Below are positions 1 through 9,035 of a stretch of 64,000 nt of DNA, one piece after another. The stretch is taken from assembly GCF_030815855.1 (NCBI RefSeq), contig NZ_JAUSXG010000001.1:496001-560000 (forward strand), written 5' to 3'. Position numbers and translations under genes: made by a program. The notes under the pieces were generated by a model that saw only the letters and a list, made by a program, of their open reading frames with translations, was not told the origin of the DNA and made no database searches. This DNA is from Variovorax paradoxus (GTDB lineage: Bacteria; Pseudomonadota; Gammaproteobacteria; Burkholderiales; Burkholderiaceae_C). Positions within the stretch are counted from its first letter, which is position 1. Every line of letters starts with the position of its first letter.

Positions 1-1
1 G

Positions 2-1093
2 GCGCAGCAAGCAGGGCACTATGCGTCCGTGAGCAAGAGCGAAGCGACCGGCTGGCTGGTGGTTGCGGAAATCTCCGTCTCGGAGGTGATGGCCGAGCTC
101 TATCGCGAGATGACCCTGCTCGGCAGCTTCATCGCGCTGGCCGCCTTGGTGCTGGGAGCGACGCTGATCATCTTCATCCGGCGCACCGTGCGGCCGCTCA
201 GCGTGCTGAGCGAACATGTGCAGACCATCGGCCGCGGCGATCTTTCCCAGCCGCTGAGGTCGGAGCGCCGCGACGAAATGGGCGTCATCACACGAGCGGT
301 GGAATCGATGCGCGACGGCCTTGCCGCGGTGGTCGGCGGCGTACGCCAGGGCACCGATGCCATTGCCACGGCCTCGGGCCAGATTGCCGCGGGCAACCAG
401 GACCTGTCGTCACGCACCGAAGAGCAGGCGAGTTCTCTCGAAGAGACCGCTGCCTCGATGGAAGAGCTCACCTCCACGGTCAAGCAGAACGCCGACAACG
501 CACGGCAAGCCAACCAGCTCGCGCTCTCGGCCTCCGAGGTTGCCGTCAAGGGCGGCAACGTGGTGGGCCAGGTGGTCGACACCATGGCCTCGATCAATGC
601 CTCGTCGAAAAAGATCGTCGACATCATCGGCGTGATCGACGGCATCGCCTTCCAGACCAATATCCTGGCATTGAACGCAGCCGTCGAAGCGGCCCGTGCC
701 GGCGAGCAGGGCCGGGGCTTTGCCGTCGTCGCATCCGAAGTCAGAAGCCTGGCGCAGCGCTCGGCCGCGGCGGCGAAAGAAATCAAGGGCCTGATCGACG
801 ACTCCGTCGGCAAGGTCGACGTGGGCAGCGCACTCGTGGGTGAAGCCGGCAAGACGATGGAAGAGATCGTGAGCGGCGTCAAGCGTGTCGCGGACATCAT
901 CGGCGAGATCACCGCGGCGAGCCAGGAGCAGAGCACGGGCATCGAGCAGGTCAACCAGGCCATTGCGCAGATGGACCAGGTGACGCAGCAGAACGCGGCA
1001 CTGGTCGAAGAAGCAGCCGCGGCAGCCCAGTCGATGCAGGAGCAGGCCGCCAGCCTCGTCAGCGCCGTGAGCGTGTTCAGGCTCGAAGCCTGA
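2..1093 (+). CDS. Methyl-accepting chemotaxis protein, 5'-truncated by window edge
   Basis: This is a chemoreceptor that relays ligand occupancy to CheA. The frame is open to the window edge, so the true start and most of the periplasmic sensor lie outside; only the last membrane-proximal part of the sensor is visible. In order it shows a transmembrane helix (LIIFI just before RRTVRPL), a HAMP linker, and a long methylation/signalling coiled coil whose hairpin tip contains [20 protein letters not shown], the hallmark of the CheA/CheW contact region. The C-terminus ends VSVFRLEA and has no CheR-tethering pentapeptide. It lies 119 nt upstream of flgK, with the flgK promoter just after its stop. 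Family assignment is certain; the ligand is unknown. Confidence 0.95.
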   Translation, partial: AQQAGHYASVSKSEATGWLVVAEISVSEVMAELYREMTLLGSFIALAALVLGATLIIFIRRTVRPLSVLSEHVQTIGRGDLSQPLRSERRDEMGVITRAVESMRDGLAAVVGGVRQGTDAIATASGQIAAGNQDLSSRTEEQASSLEETAASMEELTSTVKQNADNARQANQLALSASEVAVKGGNVVGQVVDTMASINASSKKIVDIIGVIDGIAFQTNILALNAAVEAARAGEQGRGFAVVASEVRSLAQRSAAAAKEIKGLIDDSVGKVDVGSALVGEAGKTMEEIVSGVKRVADIIGEITAASQEQSTGIEQVNQAIAQMDQVTQQNAALVEEAAAAAQSMQEQAASLVSAVSVFRLEA

Positions 1094-1118
1094 AGCTCGA
1101 CATGAAATCCACCGGGAC

Positions 1119-1145
1119 TTCATTTTTCGCCGGCCCTGCCGATAA
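1119..1145 (+). promoter_or_regulatory. Probable sigma-28 (FliA) promoter of flgKL
   Basis: The -10 element GCCGATAA at 1138-1145 is an exact match to the enterobacterial sigma-28 consensus. Fifteen nucleotides upstream is TTCATTTT (1119-1126), a weak match to TAAAGTTT. The position, about 67 nt before the flgK ATG and just after the chemoreceptor stop codon, suits a late flagellar promoter. The -10 is seen directly; function is inferred. Confidence 0.65.
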
Positions 1146-1212
1146 ACAGGAAGCAGGCGCCCTGAGCGGCGCCCTCCGTCAAACACAAGAAACGTTTTAC
1201 AGGTAAAGCCTC

Positions 1213-3171
1213 ATGTCGATGTTCTATACGGGCCTGTCCGGCCTGAGCGTGGCGCGAACCGCGCTCATGACCACCGCCCACAACACGGCCAACGTGTACA
1301 CAACCGGCTACAACCGCCAGACCGCTCTGGTCTCTTCGCTCGGCGGCACGGTGACCGGCGCCGGCTTTGTCGGAAACGGCGCGCGCGTGACCACGGTGCA
1401 GCGCAGCTACGACAGCTACCTGACGGCCCAGCTCAACGGCGCCGAGGCTGCGGGCGCGGCGCTCGCGAGCTACGGTTCGCAGATCAACCGCATCGACTCG
1501 CTGCTGGCCGACAAGACGGCAGGCATCACGCCGCTGATGCAGAGCTTCTTCGCCAGCGTGCAGGACGTGGCCAACACGCCGGCCGACCCGGCCGCGCGCC
1601 AGCAGCTCATCAGCGCGGCGCAGTCGCTGGCCAACAAGTTCCGCTCCACCGACCAGTACCTCACGGACCTGAACAGCGCGGTCAACGAGCAGATCGAAGG
1701 CAGCGCCGCGAAGATCAACACCTACGCCACGCAGATCGCAAGCCTGAACCAGCAGATCGGCCAGCTCAGCGCCATGGCCGGCGGACAGCCGCCCAACGAC
1801 CTGATGGACCAGCGCGACCAGTTGGTGAGCGAGCTCGGCAAGATCGTCGAGGTCAAGGTGATGGAGCAGGACAGCGGCCAGTACAACGTCTTCATCGGCA
1901 ACGGCCAGACGCTGGTGCTCGGCGACCGCGCCGCCAAGATGCAGGCCGTGCAGTCCGCCGCCGATCCCACGCGCCAGGCGATCGCGCTGGTCGGTGTGGC
2001 CGGCACGGTCTCCGAGCTCAACAACAACGTGCTCACCGGCGGCTCGCTGGGCGGGCTGCTGGCCTTCCGCGCCGAAACGCTCACCAGCACGCAGAACGCC
2101 GTCGGCCGCCTCGCAATGGCCTTGGCCAGCGAGTTCAACGACCAGCACAAGCTCGGCGTGGACCTGAACGGCGCGCTGGGCACGGACTTCTTCTCGCAAG
2201 CGGTGCCCGGCGTGTTCTCCCATGCAAAGAACGGCGGCGACATGGTGCTCGGCGCCAGCGTGACCGACACCTCGCAGCTTTCGACCAGCGACTATTCGGT
2301 GCTGGTGAAAGACGTGGCCGGCACGATGACCTACACCGTCACGCGGCTGTCGGACAAGCAGGTCATGGGCGACTTCACCGCATTCCCGGCCAGCTTCGAC
2401 GGCGTGAGCCTCTCCGTGGCCAGCGGCACCGCGCAGGCGGGCGACTCCTTCCTGGTGCAGCCCACGCGCACCGGTGCGCGCGACATGGACGTGCTGGTGC
2501 GCGAAACGGCCAAGGTGGCCGCCGCGTCGCCGATCGTCACCGGCAAGACGGTCGGCAACAAGGGCACGGGCGCCCTGAGCCCCGCCGTCGTCGACCCAAG
2601 CTACCTGGCCACGCCGCTCGCCGCAACGGTCACGCTCGCGTACGACGCGGGCGGCAACACGCTGTCGGGCTTTCCGGCGACCTCGCCCGTCACCGTGACG
2701 CTGGCCGACGGCAGCTCCACCAGCTACCCCGCAGGCACCGCCGTGCCGTATACCGCGGGTGCCTCCATCCGCTTCGACGGCATCGAGGTCAAGCTCACCG
2801 GCGCACCCGCGCAGGGCGACACCTTCACCATCGGCAAGAACGTGGCCGGCGTGTCGGACGGCAGCAACGCGCTGAAGCTCGGCGCGCTGCAGCGCAAGAA
2901 CGCCATGGACGGCGGCACCTCCACCTTCAACGGCGCCTTCGCCAAGCTGGTGAGCGAGGTGGGCAACCGCTCCATGGAAATTCGCGTGGCAACGCAGACG
3001 CAAGACAGCGTGACGGGCCAGATCCGCGCAAGCCGCGATTCGATCTCGGGCGTGAACCAGGACGAAGAAACCGCCAACCTGCTGATGTACCAGCAGATGT
3101 ACCAGGCCAATGCCAAGGTGATCCAGACCGCATCGACCATGTTCGACGCGATTCTCGGCATCCGCGGCTGA
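1213..3171 (+). CDS. flgK: Flagellar hook-associated protein 1 FlgK
   Basis: FlgK forms the first hook-filament junction ring outside the cell. The product is 652 residues. The N-terminus (MSMFYTGLSGLSVARTAL, then HNTANVYTTGYNRQ) is the classical rod/hook/HAP heptad region with the conserved asparagine-rich N-T-A-N motif, and the C-terminus (ETANLLMYQQMYQANAKVIQ) is the matching partner helix that forms the D0 coiled coil. The central part is a long variable domain, making the protein about 100 residues longer than the E. coli one. An AGGTAAAG ribosome-binding site lies a few bases before the ATG. It is followed after 40 nt by flgL, and the pair probably shares one sigma-28 transcript. Confidence 0.97.
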   Translation: MSMFYTGLSGLSVARTALMTTAHNTANVYTTGYNRQTALVSSLGGTVTGAGFVGNGARVTTVQRSYDSYLTAQLNGAEAAGAALASYGSQINRIDSLLADKTAGITPLMQSFFASVQDVANTPADPAARQQLISAAQSLANKFRSTDQYLTDLNSAVNEQIEGSAAKINTYATQIASLNQQIGQLSAMAGGQPPNDLMDQRDQLVSELGKIVEVKVMEQDSGQYNVFIGNGQTLVLGDRAAKMQAVQSAADPTRQAIALVGVAGTVSELNNNVLTGGSLGGLLAFRAETLTSTQNAVGRLAMALASEFNDQHKLGVDLNGALGTDFFSQAVPGVFSHAKNGGDMVLGASVTDTSQLSTSDYSVLVKDVAGTMTYTVTRLSDKQVMGDFTAFPASFDGVSLSVASGTAQAGDSFLVQPTRTGARDMDVLVRETAKVAAASPIVTGKTVGNKGTGALSPAVVDPSYLATPLAATVTLAYDAGGNTLSGFPATSPVTVTLADGSSTSYPAGTAVPYTAGASIRFDGIEVKLTGAPAQGDTFTIGKNVAGVSDGSNALKLGALQRKNAMDGGTSTFNGAFAKLVSEVGNRSMEIRVATQTQDSVTGQIRASRDSISGVNQDEETANLLMYQQMYQANAKVIQTASTMFDAILGIRG

Positions 3172-3211
3172 TCCGGCCTCACTTCATACAGAACAGATTT
3201 CAGGAGCCGAG

Positions 3212-4423
3212 ATGCGCATCAGCACCCAATCCTTCTACGCCCAGAGCATGAGCGCCCTGGGTTCGCAGCAGCAGCAGCTGTTCCGCATTCAGCAGCAGCT
3301 TGCCGCGGGTACCAAGTTCCTCACCCCGGCCGACGATCCGGTGGCGGCCGCGCGCGCGCTGGGCGTCAGCCAGTCGATGGCCGAGTCGGCCCAGTACACC
3401 AGCAGCCGCAGCCGCGCCATGCTTTCGCTCTCGCAAGAGGAAACCGCGCTGAAGTCGGCCACCTCGATCATGCAGAACATGAAGACGCTGGCCGTGCAGG
3501 CGGGCAACGGCACGCTGTCCGATGCCGACCGCGCCTCGCTCGCCACCACGCTGCAGAGCAACCTGGACCAGCTCGTGAACGTGGCGAATGCCGACGACGG
3601 CAACGGCCAGTTCCTGTTCGCCGGTTTCAAGAGCGCCAGCCCGCCCTTCGTGGCCGAGGCCGGCGGCGGCATCCAGTACATGGGCGACCAGGGCCAGCGC
3701 CTCATGCAGATCGACGTCTCGCGCCAGATGTCGACCACGGACGACGGACGCAGCGTGTTCCAGTCGGTGCAGGGCGGCGCGGGCTACGTGAGCTCGGCCG
3801 GCGCCGCCAACACCGGCTCCGGCGTCTTCGGCGCCGTGGGCCTCACCGATGCGACCGCCGCCAATTACGGCAAGGACTTCACGATCAGCTTCGCGGGCGG
3901 CAACTACACCGTGACCACGCAGGACACGCCGCCCGTGGTCGCCGCAACGGGCCCCTACGTGCCCGACGCGCCGATTTCCTTCGGCGGCCTGCAGATCAAG
4001 ATGAGCGGCACGCCCGCCGACGGCGACACCTTCCAGGTGGCCACGGCCCGCAACGCGGGCACCGACGTGTTCGCCGCCATCGGCGAGCTCGTCACGGCAT
4101 TGAAGAAGCCGCTGACCGGCGGCGGCGATCCGGCACAGGCCGAACTGCTCAATGCGCTGAGCACCTTCAACGTCAAGATCACCAATGCGCACGACAACGT
4201 GCTCACGGTCGTGTCGTCGGTCGGTTCGCGAATGAACGAACTCGACGCGCTCAACACCGGCGGCGCTTCGCGCTACCTGATCGACAAGAGCTACCTCTCG
4301 GAACTGGAAGACCTGGACCCGGCCAGCGCCATCTCGGAATACCTGCAGAGAGAAACCTCGCTCAAGGCCACCCAGCAGACCTTCGCGCGGCTGCACAGCA
4401 TTGCGCTGTTCAACTACCTGTGA
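3212..4423 (+). CDS. flgL: Flagellar hook-associated protein 3 FlgL
   Basis: FlgL is the second hook-filament junction protein, sitting between FlgK and flagellin. The 403-residue product begins MRISTQSFYAQSMSAL and keeps the flagellin-like N-terminal helix (QQQLFRIQQQLAAGTKFLTP, DDPVAAARAL) and a C-terminal helix ending IALFNYL. The ribosome-binding site is CAGGAGCC. It is separated from flgK by 40 nt and converges on fliR, with a hairpin between the two stop codons. Its length is larger than the E. coli 317 residues because of a longer middle domain. Confidence 0.96.
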   Translation: MRISTQSFYAQSMSALGSQQQQLFRIQQQLAAGTKFLTPADDPVAAARALGVSQSMAESAQYTSSRSRAMLSLSQEETALKSATSIMQNMKTLAVQAGNGTLSDADRASLATTLQSNLDQLVNVANADDGNGQFLFAGFKSASPPFVAEAGGGIQYMGDQGQRLMQIDVSRQMSTTDDGRSVFQSVQGGAGYVSSAGAANTGSGVFGAVGLTDATAANYGKDFTISFAGGNYTVTTQDTPPVVAATGPYVPDAPISFGGLQIKMSGTPADGDTFQVATARNAGTDVFAAIGELVTALKKPLTGGGDPAQAELLNALSTFNVKITNAHDNVLTVVSSVGSRMNELDALNTGGASRYLIDKSYLSELEDLDPASAISEYLQRETSLKATQQTFARLHSIALFNYL

Positions 4424-4444
4424 CCCGCGCTGAGACGGTGCGCG

Positions 4445-4473
4445 CCGCCTCGCCGGCTTCTGCCGGCAGGCGG
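4445..4473. terminator. Hairpin between convergent flgL and fliR
   Basis: An inverted repeat with arms CCGCCT-GCCGGC and GCCGGC-AGGCGG around a short TTCT loop fills the 54-nt gap between the flgL and fliR stop codons. There is no T-run on either side, so it may act as a bidirectional 3' end or mRNA stabiliser rather than a textbook intrinsic terminator. Confidence 0.45.
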
Positions 4474-4477
4474 AGGC

Positions 4478-5272
4478 TCAGGGCCGAAGCGCCTCGGTCA
4501 GCTGGAGCAGCGAAGAGAGACTGGCGGCAAAGCGCGGCTCGAGGAACGCGCCGAACTGCGGCATGAGCAGGTGCATCATGCCGATGCCCGCCAGCAGCGT
4601 GAGCGGAAAACCCACCGCGAAGATGCTGAACTGCGGCGAGGCCCGGTTCAGGATGCCCATCGCAAGGTTCAGCGTGAGCAGCGCGGTGACCAGCGGCAGC
4701 GCCAGCATCAACCCGTTGACGAAGATCTGGCCGCCTCCGGCTACCAGGAGCATCCAGCCTTGGGCCGCCAGCGGCGCATCGGCAATCGGCAGCGTGCTGA
4801 AGCTTTCGGCCAGCGCGGCCACCATCAGCAGATGGCCGTCCACCGCCAGAAAGAGCAGGATGGCCAGCATGTGCATCAGCCGCGCGATGACCATCGTGGC
4901 GCCGCCGGCCATCGGGTCGAAGAACGACGCGAAAGAAAGGCCCATCTGCAGGCCGATGTATTCGCCCGCGGCCAGCACGGCGGCAAACACCATGCGCATC
5001 GTGAAGCCGATGGCACCGCCGATGAGCACCTGCTGCACGATGATCCAGATGCCGCCGGCGGAGACCACCGGCACCTGGGGCATCGGTCCGAGCGTCGGCG
5101 CAATGGCAATCGCCAGCAAGGCTGCAATGGCCACCTTGAGCTGGCGCGAGACACCGGGCTCGCCGAACACCGGCGCCGTGCTGACCAGCGCCAGCATGCG
5201 GACGAACGGCCACAGGAAAGCCGTGAGCCAGGCGGTCAGCTCCGCCGATGTGACGGAGAAGATGGCAGGCAT
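4478..5272 (-). CDS. fliR: Flagellar biosynthetic protein FliR
   Basis: FliR is an integral membrane subunit of the FliP-FliQ-FliR export gate of the flagellar type III secretion apparatus. The 264-residue protein is strongly hydrophobic with several membrane segments and has recognisable family stretches such as ALVSTAPVFGEPGVSRQLK near the N-terminus and EYIGLQMGLSFASFFDP in the middle. It is the last gene of the fliLMNOPQR block and is set off from fliQ by an unusual 131-nt gap containing a large hairpin; the other genes in this block are much more tightly packed. Confidence 0.96.
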   Translation of the reverse strand: MPAIFSVTSAELTAWLTAFLWPFVRMLALVSTAPVFGEPGVSRQLKVAIAALLAIAIAPTLGPMPQVPVVSAGGIWIIVQQVLIGGAIGFTMRMVFAAVLAAGEYIGLQMGLSFASFFDPMAGGATMVIARLMHMLAILLFLAVDGHLLMVAALAESFSTLPIADAPLAAQGWMLLVAGGGQIFVNGLMLALPLVTALLTLNLAMGILNRASPQFSIFAVGFPLTLLAGIGMMHLLMPQFGAFLEPRFAASLSSLLQLTEALRP

Positions 5273-5354
5273 GTCAGGTCTTCGGCGGAGCCAGGAAACA
5301 CAACGAGCCCATTCCAGTGCACCCGCGGAACCGGCTGTGCCGGTCCGCCGGATG

Positions 5355-5397
5355 CGCCCCCCAGTGCGGGGAGGCGCCGAAGGCGCTTCGGGGGGCG
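5355..5397. repeat. GC-rich palindrome in the fliQ-fliR gap
   Basis: Outer arms CGCCCCCC (5355-5362) and GGGGGGCG (5390-5397) enclose a nested GCGCC-GAA-GGCGC hairpin. The whole 131-nt fliQ-fliR gap has no ORF. This form resembles intergenic repeats I recall from Comamonadaceae genomes; that recollection is unverified. It could stabilise upstream mRNA or dampen fliR expression. Confidence 0.5.
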
Positions 5398-5403
5398 TTC
5401 ATC

Positions 5404-5673
5404 CTAGGCGACGAGCTGTGGGATGCTCGAGAACAGCGTTCGGATGTAGTCGAGCATCTGCGCCAGCATCCACGGGCCGGCAATCACCAGCACTGCGAAC
5501 ACCGCCAGCAGCTTGGGAATGAAGGACAGCGTGGCTTCGTTGATTTGCGTGGCGGCCTGGAAGATGCTGATGACCAGGCCGACGACCAGCGCCACCAGCA
5601 GCATCGGCGCGCCGAGCAGCAGCGAGACGTGGATGGCCTGGCTGCCCAGGGACATGACGGATTCGGGGGTCAT
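5404..5673 (-). CDS. fliQ: Flagellar biosynthetic protein FliQ
   Basis: FliQ is the small two-helix subunit of the flagellar export gate. The 89-residue product has the expected two hydrophobic segments, with LVVGLVISIFQAATQINEAT in the family-typical linker. Length equals the E. coli protein. It starts 9 nt after fliP and belongs to the same transcription unit. Confidence 0.96.
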   Translation of the reverse strand: MTPESVMSLGSQAIHVSLLLGAPMLLVALVVGLVISIFQAATQINEATLSFIPKLLAVFAVLVIAGPWMLAQMLDYIRTLFSSIPQLVA

Positions 5674-5682
5674 TGCGCGCCT

Positions 5683-6444
5683 CTAAAGATAAAAGCTCTG
5701 GGCCAATGCGCCGATCAGCAATTGCCAGCCGTCGGCCATGACGAACAGCATGAGCTTGAAGGGCAGCGCGATGGAGGCGGGCGGCACCATCATCATGCCC
5801 ATCGACATCAGCACGCTGGCCACCACCAGGTCGATGATGAGAAACGGAATGAAGATGGTGAAGCCGATCTGGAACGCCGTTTTCAGCTCGCTGATCACGA
5901 ACGAGGGCAGAAGAATGCGAAGCGGCACTTCCTCCGGTCCCTGCATGTCGGGAATCTTCGCGAGCCTCGCGAACAGGGCGAGGTCGTTCTCGCGGGTCTG
6001 CTTGAGCATGAAGGACTTGAACGGGGCAATGCCTTTCTCCAGCGCCTTCTCCGCCGTGATCTTGTTCTCCGAGAACGGCTTGTAGGCCTCGTCGTGGACC
6101 TTGTCGAACACCGGCGACATCACGAAGAAGGTCAGGAACAGCGACAGGCCCACCAGGATCTGGTTGGGCGGCGATGACTGCGTGCCGATGGCCGTGCGCA
6201 GCAGGCCCAGCACGATGAGGATGCGGGTGAAGCTCGTCATGCTCAGCAGCAGCGCCGGCAGGAACGTGAGCGAGGTCAGCATCACCAGCGTCTGGACGCT
6301 GAGCGACCAGGTCTGGCTGCCGCCGGGACCGGGCGTGCTGGTGAGGCCGGGCAGGCCCTGCGTCCATGCCGTCATCGGCAGCGCGAGGGCGAGCAGCATC
6401 AGCACGACGCCGCGAAGGCGTCGATGAAAGGCAATGCGAATCAT
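5683..6444 (-). CDS. fliP: Flagellar biosynthetic protein FliP
   Basis: FliP forms the core hexamer-like ring of the export gate. The reading frame continues upstream, but the start at 6444 (MIRIAFHRR) is chosen because it gives a signal-peptide-like N-terminus, the usual length of 253 residues, and an ATGA overlap with the fliO stop. Family stretches seen are [36 protein letters not shown] and [20 protein letters not shown]. Four membrane segments after the cleavable signal are expected. Confidence 0.96.
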   Translation of the reverse strand: MIRIAFHRRLRGVVLMLLALALPMTAWTQGLPGLTSTPGPGGSQTWSLSVQTLVMLTSLTFLPALLLSMTSFTRILIVLGLLRTAIGTQSSPPNQILVGLSLFLTFFVMSPVFDKVHDEAYKPFSENKITAEKALEKGIAPFKSFMLKQTRENDLALFARLAKIPDMQGPEEVPLRILLPSFVISELKTAFQIGFTIFIPFLIIDLVVASVLMSMGMMMVPPASIALPFKLMLFVMADGWQLLIGALAQSFYL

Positions 6445-6956
6445 GGGTTCGGCCGCTGCCTGAGTCCGAGGGAGTCGCGCAGCTTCTGGGCAAACAGGCC
6501 GGCCGCGCCGGAAAAACGTGCATCCGGCATCGAGGGCGGAGAAGGCGCACCGCCCGGTGCCGACATGGCCGTGCCGGCTTGCGCCGGCATCGAATGCAGC
6601 GTGTTGACCTGGCTCGGCGTCACGCCCAGCACCAGCCACGTGGCGCCGACTTCCACCACCACCACGCGCTCGCGCTGGCCGACCATGGTGCTGGAGACCA
6701 CTTTCACGGTCTGCCCGCCGCCGAGGCGCTGCAGGCCGAAGCGGCGCGCCGCCCAGGCGCACAGAAAAATGAGGCCCAGCACCGCGAACATGCCGAAGCC
6801 GGCCTGCAGCAGGCTGGATGCCCCGACCGCCGGCGCCGCTTCGGCGGGCGAGGGCACGGTCGGCAGTGCGGCATGCGCGACGTGTACGGCCAGGCCGCAT
6901 GCCGCGGCCGCGATCGATGCGGCTGCCTGTCGCAACCGCCTGGCAAGGAGACTCAT
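6441..6956 (-). CDS. fliO: Flagellar protein FliO
   Basis: FliO is a small bitopic membrane protein that assists assembly of the FliP ring. The 171-residue product has a hydrophobic N-terminal signal-like region ending AHA, one transmembrane segment ([20 protein letters not shown]) and the conserved cytoplasmic motif [13 protein letters not shown] followed by WLVLGVT. The C-terminus is proline/glycine rich. It overlaps fliN and fliP by ATGA at both ends, implying translational coupling. Confidence 0.92.
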   Translation of the reverse strand: MSLLARRLRQAAASIAAAACGLAVHVAHAALPTVPSPAEAAPAVGASSLLQAGFGMFAVLGLIFLCAWAARRFGLQRLGGGQTVKVVSSTMVGQRERVVVVEVGATWLVLGVTPSQVNTLHSMPAQAGTAMSAPGGAPSPPSMPDARFSGAAGLFAQKLRDSLGLRQRPNP

Positions 6957-7414
6957 GACCTGCCGAGCTTCTGCATGCGCTCGGAGGGCGTCACGATGTC
7001 GGTCAGGCGGATGCCGTACTTCTCGTTCACCACGACCACTTCGCCTTGCGCGATCAGGTAGCCGTTGATCAGCACGTCCAGCGGCTGGCCGGCCAGGCCG
7101 TCGAGCTCGACCACCGAGCCTTGCGACAGCTGGAGCAGGCTCTTGATGGTGATGCGGGTGCGGCCGAGCTCGGCCGTCAGCTGCACCGGCACGTCGAGAA
7201 TGCGTTCCACGTCGACCGGCGAACCGGCCGCCGACGGGGCGGGATGCAGCGGCTGGAAGACGCGGCTGCCCGCGGGAGCGGCGGCCGGTGCGGGAGCAAA
7301 GGCGGGAGCCGGCGCAGGTGCCGGGGCGGGAGCGGGTGCGGAAGCCGCGGTCTGCTCGGCCAGCGCGCTGGCCCAGTCGTCCGCATCGCTGGTGGATGGG
7401 GTGTTGTCAGTCAT
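6953..7414 (-). CDS. fliN: Flagellar motor switch protein FliN
   Basis: FliN forms the bottom of the C-ring that sets rotation direction and docks the export ATPase complex. The 153-residue protein has an N-terminal Ala/Pro-rich linker (a run of AP repeats near residues 25-50) followed by the SpoA domain, [17 protein letters not shown] through [18 protein letters not shown]. It overlaps the 3' end of fliM by 8 nt. The AP linker is longer than in E. coli FliN. Confidence 0.96.
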   Translation of the reverse strand: MTDNTPSTSDADDWASALAEQTAASAPAPAPAPAPAPAFAPAPAAAPAGSRVFQPLHPAPSAAGSPVDVERILDVPVQLTAELGRTRITIKSLLQLSQGSVVELDGLAGQPLDVLINGYLIAQGEVVVVNEKYGIRLTDIVTPSERMQKLGRS

Positions 7415-8408
7415 GGTCGTTCTTCAGATCGCTGTCTTGGTGGGAGATCATCTGCAGCACGCGCAGGGCATAGCGTTCGTTCGATACCCCGTAGCCGCAC
7501 TCCATCACCGGAATGCCGTCGACGCGTGCGGTGATCGACGAGGGAAGTTCGATGGGCAGCACGTCGCCCGCCTGCAGCTTGAGGACCTCGCCGATGGTCG
7601 AGGGCAAGGTGATGAATTCGGCGCTCAGTTCCACGTCGGCGCTTTGCATCTGCTGCGACATCTGGCGCACCCAGCGCTTGTCGACCTCGATCTCGTCCTG
7701 CACCGGGTTGGAGAGCAGGTCGCGGATCGGCTCGATCATCGAATAGGGAATGCACACGTGCAGAAAGCCGCCCACGGGGCCGAACTCGATCTGCAGCGTG
7801 GTGTTGATCACCACTTCGTTCGGCGCGACGATGTTGGCCAGCTTGCCGTGCATTTCGGCCCGCACGTAGTCGAAGCTCAGCGGGAACACCGGCTGCCAGG
7901 CGTCTGCATAGCACTGCAGCGTGAGATTCAGCAGGCGCTTGATGATGCGCTGCTCGGTGCGCGTGAAGTCGCGCCCTTCGACGCGCACGTGGTAGCGCCC
8001 GTCGCTGCCGAACAGGTTGTCGACCACCAGGAACACCAGCTTCGGATCGAACACGAACAGCGCCGTGCCGCGCAGCGGCTTCATGTGCAGCATGTTGATG
8101 TTGGCCGGCACCGGCAGGTGCCGCACGAACTCGCCGTACTGCTGGATGTGCACCGGCCCGACCGAAATGTCGGGGCTGCGGCGCATGAAGTTCAACAGCG
8201 AACTGCGCAGATGGCGCGCAAAGCGTTCGTTGATGACCTCCAGCGTGTGCATGCGGCTGCGCACGACGCGGTCGGGCGCGCCCAGGTCGTAGACCGGCAG
8301 GCCGTCGGGCCTGGGGACAGCGCTTTCGTTCTGCTCGACCCCGCCGCCGGTGACGCCCTGCAGTAGCGCGTCGACCTCGTCTTGGGAGAGCACCTGTTCA
8401 TAGGCCAT
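7407..8408 (-). CDS. fliM: Flagellar motor switch protein FliM
   Basis: FliM is the C-ring subunit that binds phospho-CheY. The 333-residue protein carries the CheY-binding peptide at the extreme N-terminus (LSQDEVDALLQG), a middle CheC-like domain beginning near LEVINERFARHLRSSL, and a C-terminal SpoA domain (LKLQAGDVLPIELPSSITAR). It begins 21 nt after fliL and overlaps fliN. Confidence 0.97.
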   Translation of the reverse strand: MAYEQVLSQDEVDALLQGVTGGGVEQNESAVPRPDGLPVYDLGAPDRVVRSRMHTLEVINERFARHLRSSLLNFMRRSPDISVGPVHIQQYGEFVRHLPVPANINMLHMKPLRGTALFVFDPKLVFLVVDNLFGSDGRYHVRVEGRDFTRTEQRIIKRLLNLTLQCYADAWQPVFPLSFDYVRAEMHGKLANIVAPNEVVINTTLQIEFGPVGGFLHVCIPYSMIEPIRDLLSNPVQDEIEVDKRWVRQMSQQMQSADVELSAEFITLPSTIGEVLKLQAGDVLPIELPSSITARVDGIPVMECGYGVSNERYALRVLQMISHQDSDLKNDHD

Positions 8409-8429
8409 GGATCGCCGGTCCGGAAAAAG

Positions 8430-8930
8430 TTACTGCACCACGAAGGTGTTGAAGGAAACGCTGCCGATTTCCTGCGCGGGGAGGCCTGCACCCAGCGGGC
8501 GGCTCAGCTCGAGGCGAATTTCCTCGGCCAGCCGGGCCTTGTCGTCGGTGGTCACCAGCGACTCGGGCGGCCGGTTCGACAGCAGCAGCAACACGCGGCT
8601 GCGCACTTCGGGCATGTATTCGACGACGTGCGCCTTGGCCTGCTCGTCGCGCACCTTCAGGGCCATGCCCACATGCAGGAAACGCGAGCGGCCTTCGGAT
8701 TGCACGTTCACGGTCAGGGGCTCGAGCGTCACGAAGATCGGCTTCTCGGGCACGGGTGCCGGCGCAGCCGATGCCTCCGGTGCCGCGGATGAGCGATGGC
8801 TCATGAAGTAGTAACCGCCGCCGCCGGCAAGAACGCTGGCCAGCACAGCGAGCGGGATCACGATCTTCAGCTTCGAGGAGCGAGGCGCGGTGGCGGGCGG
8901 AGCGAGTGCGACAGAAGGACTGGTAGCCAT
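8430..8930 (-). CDS. fliL: Flagellar basal body-associated protein FliL
   Basis: FliL is a single-span inner-membrane protein around the stator that supports torque. The start at 8930 (MATSPSVALAPP) is preferred over an upstream in-frame codon because it places the only transmembrane segment (IVIPLAVLASVLAGGGGYYF) near residue 25 and gives 166 residues, the usual size. The C-terminal domain ends IGSVSFNTFVVQ, typical of the family. It is first in fliLMNOPQR, 105 nt after fliK; no clear Shine-Dalgarno precedes it. Confidence 0.9.
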   Translation of the reverse strand: MATSPSVALAPPATAPRSSKLKIVIPLAVLASVLAGGGGYYFMSHRSSAAPEASAAPAPVPEKPIFVTLEPLTVNVQSEGRSRFLHVGMALKVRDEQAKAHVVEYMPEVRSRVLLLLSNRPPESLVTTDDKARLAEEIRLELSRPLGAGLPAQEIGSVSFNTFVVQ

Positions 8931-8968
8931 ATTTGAACTGCGAAACGATGTCTGGTTGGGACTATTCT

Positions 8969-8986
8969 TTGCCAGGTGCCTGGCAA
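8969..8986. promoter_or_regulatory. Perfect palindrome upstream of fliL
   Basis: TTGCCAGG and CCTGGCAA are separated by two bases in the fliK-fliL gap, 39 nt before the fliL start. A second inverted repeat, CGCGGGA (9004-9010) and TCCCGCG (9023-9029), follows the fliK stop. The first could be an operator or part of a promoter for fliLMNOPQR; the second resembles a 3' end hairpin without a T-run. No sigma-54 or sigma-28 element fits here. Function is inferred from position only. Confidence 0.35.
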
Positions 8987-9035
8987 GCGAAGGGCTGATC
9001 AAGCGCGGGAAAAGGCCTCAGATCCCGCGTTCATC

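Noticed and set aside
1120..3003. 627-codon frame antisense to flgK
   Set aside because: It is a mirror of flgK with repetitive Gly/Arg/Ala/His content.
8969..8995. Possible sigma-54 promoter near the fliL palindrome
   Set aside because: The GG-N10-GC spacing fits only on the strand pointing away from fliL, and no + strand gene starts there.
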